This document shows positions 1 to 8,695 of a DNA stretch of 10,983 nucleotides, in pieces. The notes under the pieces were generated by a model. The model worked only from the letters and a program-made list of their open reading frames with translations, made no database searches and was not told the DNA's origin. The stretch is from assembly GCA_905182985.1 (NCBI GenBank), contig CAJJDN010000205.1:25724-36706 (forward strand), written 5' to 3'. This stretch comes from Paramecium sonneborni (Eukaryota > Ciliophora > Oligohymenophorea > Peniculida > Parameciidae). How positions within the stretch are numbered: position 1 is the first letter of the stretch; the number at the start of each line of letters is the position of its first letter. The translations under genes were made by a program, and so were the position numbers.

Positions 1-181
1 CAAAAAAAAAATATAGTGGATTATTACACAATATTTTAAAAAAATATAATATTTATAAATATTTTATTTATATTAATTGAAGAAAAGGGCTTGAAAATAT
101 AATTTTTCTATTGATTTTAATTGGCCAATAGGACTAGATTAATAATAAGTTTATTATGTGAAACTCTTATATTAGAAGCTG
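1..181. other. AT-rich upstream flank of the surface-protein gene
   Basis: No gene is supported here. The stretch is A/T homopolymer-rich. Its one structured element is the 10-bp perfect palindrome ATTGGCCAAT at 120-129, about 52 bp before the proposed start codon at 182, which places a CCAAT motif on both strands. A promoter role for it is only inference. Confidence 0.4.
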
Positions 182-368
182 ATGCTGAAGATTTTGTTTT
201 TTATTATGGCTACCATTATGGTATCTATTACTTCTAAATCAAATATTATAATATAGTCAAAATCAATCTTAAATAACTTTTCATTTAAATCAATAAATTA
301 TTTCATTGAGTATTTTGAAAATTTTAAACAATAAAATATTGGCATAAAGTTAAATTAATCAAAGCTTA

Positions 369-388
369 GTAATTCATCTAATCTCTAG
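369..388 (+). other. Candidate 20-nt intron in the surface-protein gene
   Basis: GTAATT...TCTAG, 20 nt. Removing it together with the 415-437 segment turns three short frames into one continuous frame from ATG 182 to about 740. Length and ends fit Paramecium-type introns. Confidence 0.5.
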
Positions 389-414
389 AAAATAATAAAA
401 AATTCATATAATAA

Positions 415-437
415 GTTGATATAATAATGTTTATTAG
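415..437 (+). other. Candidate 23-nt intron in the surface-protein gene
   Basis: GTTGAT...TTATTAG, 23 nt. The GTT donor is less typical than GTA, but splicing leads straight into the well-coded stretch KFEYQGQVKLTNYIIK. The alternative is a plain frameshift near 420-440. Confidence 0.45.
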
Positions 438-895
438 AAATTTGAATATCAAGGTTAGGTGAAATTAACAAATTACATAATTAAAATTAGCCTAGCAGGT
501 GAATATTTGGTAGCATATCATAAAAATTGTACAATAACCACATTTGATTAAAATATGAAATTTATAAGTACAAAATGTTTTTTCATTCCAGATGAAAGTG
601 ATTAGTGCTAAATATTAAATATTTTAGATAGTATTGACTAAAAATCTTTAATATTTTATGAATAAGATAAAGTTCTAATTACAAACTATTAAAGCATTTC
701 ACCATTTTAAAAATAGATCAAAGTTATTTTTGTTTATGTTCAGTAATGATAAAATGATCTACATTTGGGTACATAAATTTTTAAATATATTTTATACATC
801 TGAATTGCAATATGATGATTTAGTTGAAATATCAGAATTTCCTTTATTCAATTTTAAGATTAAGAGACCAATAGTCTATAAAATTTATAAAAATA

Positions 896-945
896 TCATA
901 CCAATTATTTGTACATTAAATCATACCAATTATTTGTACATTAAA
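896..945 (+). repeat. Perfect 25-bp tandem duplication inside coding sequence
   Basis: Positions 896-920 and 921-945 are identical (unit begins TCATACCAATTATTTG). The unit is not a multiple of three, so the second copy shifts the frame and brings a TGA at 946-948. Dropping one copy joins the upstream frame (codons starting 730, 733 and so on) exactly to the downstream frame that runs to about 1500. It has no GT...AG ends, so it is not an intron; replication slippage is the likely origin. Confidence 0.9.
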
Positions 946-2228
946 TGAATAACTCTATCTATTGACTTTTATCTTGTAAGATAACCTAATGCTTGATTTA
1001 TCTAGAATAACTAAAATCTCAAATATAAATTATATTTTAGATGATTATGCAATAGTATATGTTCCAACCAAGTATGAAGTAGAATATTTACCTTTGTAAT
1101 TATACTACTTTAAATTAAATAGATAGTTTAGAAACTAATCAATTAAACAGACATTCAAGATATAGATTGAATTTGTTGAAAATTAAACTTAAATTTTCGG
1201 TAATCTTACATTGGAGTTAGAAATTGATTCAAATATTCAATATCCTCAATTAATTGAAAATCATACTAAGAGTGTAGTGTATAAATTTGGTTAATAAATT
1301 GTTTTGAAAGTCATGGATTTTATAATTGGTCCTATTGAAAATATAAAACTATTAAATTAACAGAATGCATTATTAACTCCACCTAATATTATTGTATTTA
1401 ATTAAAGTAATTTTTGTTAGTCAAGAACAAATAAACTTTGTCTTTATAATGATAATTATCATTACCTTTAAATATATAATGAATTTCAAAATGTTTCATA
1501 TAATAGTCTTTCATTATTGCTTATTTTAATATCTAGAATAATCTAATCATAATAACCAAAGTGTAAATTGATGACTACATAGAAATCTATTCTGGAAATT
1601 AAAAATTAGTCACATTTTACATGAGAGGCTTAATTTTATAGTTATGTTTTTTGCTTTTTTTTTAATAGGGAATAATAAAATTAGAATAAGTAGGTAATAC
1701 TTTTTATCCAATTAATGAAACATTTTCTTCTATTTTTTATTAAGACAAAAATTATTTAATAGTGTCATTTTTAAACTCTACTTGAATATATCAAATAGAT
1801 GATCATTATCTAATTAATTATTATCTAGCTTTTTAATTTAATTCCACTATTACAAAATTTCAATAACTAAATTCTAAATCTTTTTATTCTAATTTACTCA
1901 ATTCAAACTTATTTACAATTAATGGAGAATATGAACTATAAATTAATAAAGAAAATCTTGATTAAACTTCTGGAATTTATAGCAAACTATTTAGAATTCA
2001 AATAAATAAAAAAATTTTTAATATATAATTTTTAGCATTGAAATCAAAGTTATATTTATTTTAAAGATATCAACTGATCATCAAATAGAGCCTTCAAATG
2101 ATAAAATTCAATTAAATTGTTGTTTATTATGTCTTCTGTTGACCTTGTATATTTTTTTGAATAAAAAGAAAAGAACTAAATAAATATTATATATTAATGA
2201 ACTAGAACTTAATTAAGAAATTGGATGA

Positions 2229-2439
2229 TGTATTTTATAAATGAAAAAATACCCATGTAAAAATGAATATATTATTAATAACATTAAATAAAATAAAATT
2301 ATTTTTAAATCTATCATAATGATACTGAATAAAAAAAGTAGGTCATTAATTCAAAAAATACTGAACAAATTTAATTTTTAGCTAATAATTTAACGAAATA
2401 ATAATTCAAAACAATTTATCTGTTTATATATATAAATTT
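2229..2439. other. Spacer between convergent gene ends
   Basis: 211 bp between the stop of the surface-protein gene (+) and the stop of the repeat-protein gene (-). It is A/T-rich without a convincing coding frame, and presumably holds the two facing 3' untranslated regions. No clear terminator hairpin is visible. Confidence 0.4.
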
Positions 2440-3908
2440 TCAATCATTGTATATGATTTCATCAAATTTCTTATTCTCACTTATATCCATTGCTTTCCAA
2501 ATCCCTATTTTAATTCCCTATTCGTTATAATTACCATTATAAGTTTGCCACCAATAATCTCCCATCTCAATCCATCTTCCAGTTTTAATTGAAAAATCTT
2601 TTCGTTACTAATAATATTATCCACCTCCACTATGATATATTTATAATATTTACATTTTTTTAAATGGTTCGTCTTCATTCTTTCTATACATAATTTCCCA
2701 TTAACCTATCTTCACACCATTTAAATTATATTGACCACTATAAGTGACTTAGGCATTATCGTTGAAGCCCTCCCATACCTCTACCCACATCCCAACCTTT
2801 ACACAAATACCATCTTATTGCTCTTCATATTATCCACCACCACTTGCTATATCTTTTATATTATTTACATTTAATTATTTTTATCATCTCCATACTTTTC
2901 CTAATGCCAAATATTCCATCTTCCCATTTTCACACCTTTAACATTATATTCTCCGACATAAGTGACTTAGGCATTATCTTTGAATCCTTCCCATAATTCT
3001 ATCCATATGCCCATTTTCACAGAAGTACCATTTTATTACTCCTCATAATATCCACCACCACTAATATATCTATTATTATTATTTACATTTATGTATTGCT
3101 ATTGTAATCAAATTTATCCAAAAGCAAAATATTCCATCTTCCTATTTTCTTACCCTATTAGTTATAATCCCCATTATAAATAATTTAAGCAGTGCTTTTG
3201 AAGCCCTCCCATAAATCTAACCAATTGCCAATCTTCCCAGAAGAATTATCTTAGTATTCCATATATATTCCTCCCCCACTAAGTTTGAAATTCTAAAAAT
3301 ATTTACATTTTTCTATATTAATTATCATATTTCTGGTAATACTTAATATCCCATTAACCTACCTTCATAGATTTTATATTATATTCTCCTATATAAATGA
3401 CTTAGGCATGATCATTGAAGCCTTCCCATAATTCTATCCACATCTTATACTTCCCAGAATTACCATCTTATTTTTGTATATATATACCACCACCACTAAA
3501 ATAAAAATGCTTTTACATTTACATTTATTTATAATATTTCTCAAAATTTCGGCAATACATAGTATCCCATTTTCCTATCTTCCTACCCTTAATATTGTAT
3601 TCTCCATTATATGTGACTTAAGAATAATCAAAAAAAGAATCTGATAACTCTATCCATTTACCAATTTTTTAGCCTATCTCATTATATCTTCCATTACCAC
3701 TAAATAATTTTTATAAATTACATTTTTTTATTATGGTAAATAATATTCCATTAGCCTCTTCTCAAATCATGTTAATATTCTCCAACTTAAAAAACTTGAG
3801 CATAACTATATTTTTATTATAATAAAATTCTTTTAATTACATCTAAAATTTTTGAATCATTTCTTTCCACAATCCATGTTTTTACCCAACCTCATAGTAT
3901 CCACCAAC
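2440..3908 (-). repeat. Array of six exon-sized protein repeats plus one divergent unit
   Basis: Units, 5' to 3' on the minus strand: divergent unit 3908-3722 (VGGYYEVGQKHGLWKEM, split by the 35-nt intron), then 3699-3523, 3495-3307, 3278-3087, 3060-2869, 2842-2654 and 2629-2440. The six regular units are about 60-64 residues each. Five of the six keep an EGF/DSF...(A/S)Q(V/I)xY.G(E/D/Q)YN core; the last is shorter there (GDYWWQTYNGNYN). Units at 3060-2869 and 2842-2654 are the most alike, also at DNA level, suggesting recent duplication. Every regular unit starts right after an intron that splits an Ile codon (AT|T). Confidence 0.85.
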
Positions 3909-4264
3909 TGACACTAAAACCTCTCCATACCAAGAAACGATCCATTTACCAATTTTGTCTTTGTTTAATCCATTCTAACCTTTCCAAAAAACATTTTCGA
4001 TTTGATCTATATTACTAAATAGTTCTAAATTATTGGTATCATGTATTTATTCTCTTTTTTGGTTATATGTCAATTATACTTTCTAAGAATAGCTCCATCT
4101 TATAAATATAAAATTTATTGATTTTAAGTAAAAGTAATTTGAACTGTTTTTTTAGAGATTTAACAATTACAATCATCCCATTTCTCAATTTCATGCTCTT
4201 AAATTGCTTGTTTGAAATAAGGTGATTGTAAATCTCTCTGAAGATTCTCAGTCTAAATATCCAT
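2440..4264 (-). CDS. MORN-like tandem-repeat protein with seven tiny introns (one frameshift)
   Basis: ATG 4264-4262 begins MDIQTENLQRDLQSPYFKQ; TGA 2442-2440 ends it. Introns on the minus strand: 3840-3806 (35 nt), 3721-3700 (22), 3522-3496 (27; alternative donor at 3516), 3306-3279 (28), 3086-3061 (26), 2868-2843 (26) and 2653-2630 (24). Exons sum to 1637 nt, one short of 546 codons, matching a single missing base between about 4140 and 4070, best placed near 4080. The protein would be about 545 residues: a unique N-terminus (EKWDDCNC, DKIGKWIVSWYGEV), one divergent repeat, then six repeats of GGGxY...GxKxGxWIEL..GF.D.AQVTY.GEYN..GxKxGRWxI. The Y.GEYN..G.K.G part resembles MORN/MORN_2 motifs. 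From memory, Paramecium has a family of such uncharacterised proteins. No membrane segment or catalytic motif is seen; a binding or scaffold role is inference. The gene could be functional if the missing base is a read error. Confidence 0.85.
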
Positions 4265-5073
4265 TTTGTAGGAATATTATTTGAATAATATATTACAAAA
4301 ATAAATTATTTTTTATTTTTTTGATAAATATTAATTGTTTAGATTCGAAAATTTTTAGATTATTATTTTTATAATTTTAGGATCTAAAAGTTTCTTTGTT
4401 TCAAAAATTTTAGATACAAATGTTTTTACACTAGCAAATCAATATTAATTATTTTTAGAAATAATAGACATATCTTAGGTAAAAGTTCAAAAGAATTGCT
4501 TGAATTTAAAATTGAATAAACTTCTTTGGGAATTTATATTGTATTTTAAGTTATTCTACATCAATTTATATTTAATTCTCCATTTGAAATTTCTATATTG
4601 ATTATGTTATTGTGGATTATTGTATGAATGCTAGATATGAAAATGATTAATTTATTATATATTTGACGAGTTAAATTTATTAAAAGGGAGTATTTTATAT
4701 ATAAAACTCTTTATGATTCCAAATATTTAATTGTTTCGCATTTTCACTCAAAACTCTTCCTTAAATTGGTGATTTTTGTTAAAACTTTAATAATTAAGAT
4801 TGACCCCTTAATTTTTTAAGAAATAAATTGTTTTTTGGGTTTCATAATATCTGCATATGTCAAAGTTTTTGTCTATTATAACTATTTGGCAATTTTTTTT
4901 TACTTTTTGCATAAAGAGAGAGTGCAATTATAACCTATTAGGAGGTCATTTTAGTACAGATTAAAAAGCATAGATGCAATTAATGACCCTTAATGTAGTC
5001 CATGTTTTAGATAAATTCTTTTTTTTTTCTGTTAATCCCTAAAATAAATTTAATCATTTAGAGTCTATGGAAA
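4265..5073. other. About 800 bp without a convincing gene
   Basis: This lies upstream of the repeat-protein gene and downstream of the coiled-coil gene ending at 5074. It is A/T-rich with several T and A runs, such as nine Ts near 4895. A minus-strand stretch of about 110 codons free of TGA (roughly 5076-4739) could follow the 5110-5077 segment if that were an intron, but its composition is not clearly protein-like. No tRNA-like or other GC-rich RNA fold is visible. Confidence 0.4.
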
Positions 5074-6733
5074 TCAAGCTGATACTATACCCGTCCATTT
5101 CCTTTTATTATTATTTACAGAGTTGTAAGCATGAAATAAGCCAAAAAAAAACATTTATTTATAAGGTGCTTTGTTTTTTGCCAATTCCACAACCTGAATT
5201 AAATTGATCTGAATTCCCATTCCTGGAACAAATCCTACTAAATTCTGACCAATATCACTTTTAATTTTTCTCTATAAGTTCTCTGTATGTGATTAAACAC
5301 ATTTGGGATTTCAGGATAAATCTTATAAATTGGGATCAGCTTCATCTCAAGTGTATATTTAGGTAACTTAAATTTTAAATATCTAATATATCAATTTGTC
5401 TTTAAAATTCATTAATTTTTTCTAATTTTTCAATCATTTTATTCCATATAGAGATTATATCAGTTAATCTGGTTAATTCAAAAGATACTGCTTTTTTATA
5501 TGCTTTTTATCTGTTTCCTAACAATTCTCCTTTAACATATTTTTATCCTTTTCCAAATTTTTTTCTCTTCTTTTTTTTTTTTTAAATATTGAGCCATTAT
5601 TGTCTTTTTCAAATCTTTAATTGATAAGGTATAATTTTTAATTTAAAATAATCATTTAAAGTCTTCTTTCTTTAGTTTCTGGTATCTTTTTAGGTTAAAT
5701 TAATTCAACTTAAATTTATATAAGTTATTCTAAAGCAACATCTTAAATTTCCTTGTAATTTGTTTCATATTATTCATTTTTTTTTTGCAATTTCATTTTG
5801 TTAAGCAATGTTATCCACCATTTAATCCACTAATAACGCTTATTTGCTAGTGAATATGATTATTTATATACACTCAACATTTGGTGCTCATAAATAAGTC
5901 AATTCATATAAAACAATTATGATGCAAAAAGGATTTTATTACTCGTAAGACGCCTTCTTAATAAAATTAAATACTAATTTATTTTTTTATTCTTTTCTTT
6001 ATTTGCATTAGGAGAGCAGAGTCTAAGATTTGCGTCCCCTCAAAGATTATCATATTTATTGAATCAAAAAACTTGCCAAATTCTCCTCCAACGTATGAAC
6101 TAACTATCTCGCATAATAAATCATCGATAAATATCTATCATGTATTAGGAAATCAATTTCTGTATCAATCATCTCTTTTTTACCAAACATATTTTCCATA
6201 ATTATCAATTTATATTATTCAAAGTTTCTCATTCCATTATAACACTTCATATAGCCATTTAAAATGAGAATTTTTTATTTCCAAATTGTAAAGGTCTTAG
6301 AAATTTTTAGAAAATTAAATTGAATAAATTTAATTATGTTATCATTTGATAGTTCCTCAAGAGGTATAAATTTATACTACAAAGACATAATTAATTCTAT
6401 TGATTCTGAGAATAAAAATGCTGCCAAGTAATTGATGTTATAAACTTTCACTAATATAGAGGAGACAATCAAAATTAAGGAGAGGTTTTCAGAGGGAAAA
6501 TTACATTAATTATGGATAGATTAATATTGGAAGCTAATTAATAGAAAATCTATAAAAAAAACTCAGGTTTAAGTAATACAAAATATGGATTATATTGATG
6601 CGCGTTTCCTCATCTCTTCTCCATAATTTTGTTGGTTGCATCTATGTAATATGAAGTCATAGATTTTTATAATCAATTATTTAGGATTGTAAATAAACTT
6701 CTGTTATTTTATACAATTTTATGATAACTACAT
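5074..6733 (-). pseudogene. Broken gene for an unrecognised protein with a central coiled coil
   Basis: The proposed start is ATG 6733-6731 (MQLSQNCIKQQKFIYNPKQL). A 30-nt intron at 6579-6550 (GTATTA...TTATAG) removes an in-frame TGA and leads into a long clean stretch (FLFSESIELIMSLQYKFIPL, then MRNFEQYKLIIMENMFGKKE) to about 6110. After that the frame changes near 6130-6065, 5940-5880, 5840, in an A10 run near 5786, near 5530, near 5355 and near 5260. A charged, heptad-like region (NEQYETNYKEIQDVALEQL, MIEKLEKINEFQRQID) spans about 5800-5400. The tail reads SDIGQNLVGFVPGMGIQINL and ends at TGA 5076-5074. The middle (IIFEGTQILDSALL) recalls faintly the end of TBC Rab-GAP domains, too weakly to name it. 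Several shifts lie in homopolymers, so read error could explain some of them. Confidence 0.6.
5571..5583. repeat. 13-base T homopolymer inside the coiled-coil gene
   Basis: Thirteen Ts on the + strand read as a run of Lys codons on the minus strand (KKKK before RREKNLEKDKN). Such runs are hot spots for slippage and for sequencing indels, which matters because nearby frame changes may be artefacts. Confidence 0.85.
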
Positions 6734-6801
6734 GAATAAATTTAACCTATGTATATCAATTGAGCAAGTAGATAGACAATATATATTTGTATACGTTCAA
6801 G
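6734..6801. promoter_or_regulatory. 68-bp divergent intergenic region
   Basis: Separates the proposed ATGs at 6733 (-) and 6802 (+). If both starts are right, it must carry both promoters. No specific motif is recognised; the size is normal for compact Paramecium-type genomes. Confidence 0.35.
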
Positions 6802-7521
6802 ATGAGTATAGAAAATGTAATCTTGGACAATTATAGCCAAGTCATCTCATAAAATTTTTACCAAAACAAAAATATCTTGTAATTGTAGTAATAATTGGAA
6901 CAACTATAGTCCTGAAAATATTCCTATATAAGAAATAGCTAGAAAGACAATTATTTGTAGTGCAGCGATTGCAAAATTTCAGTGTTTCGAAATAACTTTA
7001 AGGCAAATTAGATTTTGATTCAGATGACGAAAAAATTAGAGTTATCATCAAAATGGAAACAGGTATATGAATAAGAATATTGTAAGCCGATTTTTCATTC
7101 TAATAATTGACTTTGAAAGAATAAAAAGATGAACAAAGTTCTGCTTATGAATAACTAATTAAATCCTCAATTATGATTCTCATTAAATATTCAAAACATC
7201 ATAATCATATTGTTTAAAATTCTATAATCTATCACCTTATAAGCAGCTCATTTCATATCAACTAAATATTTGAACTTAGAGGATAGAATATAAGAAGGAT
7301 AAATGAGTTCATTTCTGTTAATAAGAAGTAAATTCGCCTTTTGGCATTTTAAACTTCCTAAAAAAGTGTAGAATATATGTAGTTTACTTGTATCCCGACT
7401 ATATATACAAGATATTTTATTACATTCTCACATGTTTAATCAAATATTTCTGGATGAAATCTATGCCATTATCTAATCTTTATATCTTTCCTTTTAGTGT
7501 CTTCCTATTAATCAGATATGA
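6802..7521 (+). pseudogene. Small broken gene of unknown function
   Basis: ATG 6802 begins MSIENVILDNYSQVISQNFY and a Gln-rich helix (ILQLQQQLEQLQ). The coding signal then passes through four frames: PENIPIQEIARKTIICSAAI (from about 6910), KLDFDSDDEKIRVIIKMETG (about 7005-7064), TLKEQKDEQSSAYEQLIKSS (about 7105-7165), and ILQSITLQAAHFIS...FKLPKKVQNICSLLVSRLYI (about 7215-7400), ending at TGA 7519-7521. An in-frame TGA at 7068-7070 could sit inside a 24-nt intron at 7063-7086, though its AAG acceptor is atypical. Shifts lie near 6912, 7000 and 7200. The product would be about 235 residues, mostly helical, with an acidic DSDDE patch and no membrane segment. I do not recognise it. Its end overlaps the convergent gene by 10 bp. 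Confidence 0.6.
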
Positions 7522-7920
7522 TTTAATTGTTAGTTGGTTATGAAGAACAAATTTATAAAATCAAATATATGAATTTCTCCTTTTTGATGTAAAGTAGCAA
7601 TTATTTTTAATTTTATGAGTATATCTTGCTCTATTTACTTCTCCCTCATGGTTTATTCTTAAATAAATTTCTATTCTACTCTCTTTAGTAGCTTTACCAA
7701 TACCACTTGGATAATTCTATTTATTTTCTTGAAGGATCTTATAACATCTGGATCTATTGGCAATCTAACCTTAAATATATTTAATTTTTTATACTTTAAT
7801 AATCATTAAAGATTTAATCTCATTGTCTCCTGTTTATGTTCCAATTATTAATTTATGAATGCAATAATCTTAACCTGGTTATGTTTCTTCGCAAGCAAAA
7901 TTATTTTACATAGGATGATA
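7520..7920 (-). other. RBBP4/MSI1-family N-terminal and first WD40 blade segment
   Basis: The diagnostic string is INHEGEVNRARY, close to the family's NHEGEVNRARYMPQ signature. Before it comes the family-like DYCIHKLIIGTQTGDNE (family: H.LILGTHTSDE); after it IATLHQKGEIHIFDF (family: IATKT.SG.VHVFD). The usual W-P-S histone-H4-binding motif is not intact; MYEYYGVTAPF..YHP may be its divergent counterpart. A frameshift near 7600 separates the second and third strings. The six later blades are absent; a plus-strand gene occupies that place. Confidence 0.65.
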
Positions 7921-8330
7921 AAAGGTGCAGTTACTCCATAATATTCATACATATAATTTTGAATGGATTCTTTTTCAGGTTCTGCGATGTGATATTTAGA
8001 AACCAATTTTAATTGAGTGATGAAATTCTTTCTAAGAAGTAAATCGACACTTTTAATAACTTATTGTACAACATTTTTAAAATAATTGAAAATGGTAGCA
8101 ATTTAATCAATATATTCTGTAACAGTTAATTAAATTTAATGTGCAATAGTAGAACTATTAACAAAATTTTGTTGATGTTTAAATAGCTTTAACAGTGAGC
8201 AATTCAAGGAAGCCTCTTTATGATGCTCTCCCAAAAACACTTTAAATGACATTTCCTTCGGTAAATATTTTAATAAAGTACCCTTTTAATCAAATTAAAA
8301 AATAAATTCGAAATTTATAATATCTTTAAA

Positions 8331-8356
8331 CTATTGTTAGATTAATTTGAAAATAC
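8331..8356 (-). other. 26-nt intron in the RBBP4-like gene
   Basis: GTATTTTC...AACAATAG on the minus strand, with canonical GTA...TAG ends. Splicing joins two well-coded stretches in phase 0. Confidence 0.65.
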
Positions 8357-8655
8357 ATCTTCAATAATATTTACATATACTATTCAACATTCTTACAAAA
8401 TTTAATTCTATAGATTCCTAATTTATTTATTTTGATTATTATGATAAGCATTTTAAATAATGCATTTCAATGGCAGTGTTAATAAAATCAACAAACCTTT
8501 ATCATTATGTTCCATTTTATCAACAAATATTTTTCATCAAATATTAGGATCTTTGAGTTGAAAGATGGTACTTTATTTTCAATGTTAGATTAAAATATCT
8601 GATTCAGCCTATTTAAATTTGAACTTATATCATCAAATGTTGTATATATATTCAT

Positions 8656-8695
8656 TATTTTCAAATATACATGATAATTAATCTTATGGTGACAG
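8656..8695. promoter_or_regulatory. 40-bp divergent promoter region
   Basis: Only 40 bp separate the ATGs at 8655 (-) and 8696 (+). Both 5' untranslated regions and both promoters must fit here or overlap the coding sequences. The stretch is A/T-rich with no named motif recognised. Confidence 0.45.

Larger units (their letters stand above)
182..2228 (+). pseudogene. Broken gene for a signal-peptide, single-pass cell-surface protein
   Basis: Reading TAA/TAG as Gln, the ATG at 182 opens a signal peptide (MLKILFFIMATIMVSITS). The following ectodomain is rich in alternating hydrophobic beta-strand stretches, possibly a beta-propeller, and carries many N-glycosylation sequons (NQT, NLT, NHT, NQS, NVS, NET, NST). 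A C-terminal helix (CCLLCLLLTLYIF, codons 2118-2156) is followed by basic NKKKRTK and a short tail ending at TGA 2226-2228: type I membrane topology. Two tiny introns, 369-388 (20 nt) and 415-437 (23 nt), join the 5' pieces in frame. Further on the frame is broken near 735, by a 25-bp duplication at 896-945, near 1500, by an in-frame TGA at 1783-1785, and between about 1930 and 2045. I do not recognise the family. It is convergent with the repeat-protein gene. Decay is the simplest reading; sequence error could account for the single-base shifts but not the duplication. Confidence 0.65.
7512..8655 (-). pseudogene. Broken gene ending in a truncated RBBP4/MSI1-like WD40 region
   Basis: ATG 8655-8653 begins MNIYTTFDDISSNLNRLNQI. 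A helical region follows (IFDEKYL; GLLILLTLPLKCIIQNAYHN), then a shift near 8525, an in-frame TGA at 8386-8384, and a 26-nt intron at 8356-8331 (GTATTT...AATAG) joining NIIED to FKDIINFEFIFQF. From there about 155 codons are open (TLLKYLPKEMSFKVFLGEHH, SLLKLFKHQQNFVNSSTIAH, FKNVVQQVIKSVDLLLRKNF) to YMYEYYGVTAPF, with a shift near 7920. The last part is RBBP4/MSI1-like: KLIIGTQTGDNE, INHEGEVNRARY, a shift near 7600, then IATLHQKGEIHIFDF, and TGA at 7514-7512. That family binds histone H3-H4 in chromatin assembly and usually has about 400 residues with seven blades; only the N-terminal part is here. The 5' region of some 250 codons matches nothing I know and may be a separate gene joined by decay. 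Confidence 0.6.

Noticed and set aside
130..306. Open + strand frame reading EADAEDFVFYYGYHYGIYYF
   Set aside because: It overlaps the signal-peptide frame starting at ATG 182 in another register, has no start codon and ends at TGA 307-309; treated as a shadow frame.
730..948. Stand-alone 72-codon standard-code ORF starting at TTG 730
   Set aside because: It is an internal fragment of the larger surface-protein gene: the frame continues on both sides once the shift near 735 and the 25-bp duplication are taken into account.
1636..1643. Match to the Paramecium IES end consensus TAYAGYNR (TATAGTTA)
   Set aside because: No matching inverted end was found at a distance that would restore a frame, and short matches are frequent in DNA this AT-rich.
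1637..1664. Intron-like segment GTTATG...TTTAATAG (28 nt) in the surface-protein gene
   Set aside because: Removing it throws the reading out of the good downstream frame (VGNTFYPINETF), while leaving it in keeps the frame, so it is probably not an intron in the present sequence.
5077..5110. 34-nt GTAAAT...GTATAG segment as a final intron of the coiled-coil gene on the minus strand
   Set aside because: Unspliced reading ends cleanly at TGA 5076-5074; the sequence gained by splicing is not convincingly protein-like.
6000..6130. TBC (Rab-GAP) domain in the coiled-coil gene
   Set aside because: Only a short resemblance (IIFEGTQILDSALL) is seen, and the catalytic Arg and Gln motifs of TBC domains are not visible.
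7320..7500. Minus-strand frame reading WHRFHPEIFDQTCENVIKYL as a continuation of the WD40 protein
   Set aside because: It lacks the WD40 pattern expected for later RBBP4 blades and lies opposite a better plus-strand frame; treated as a shadow.
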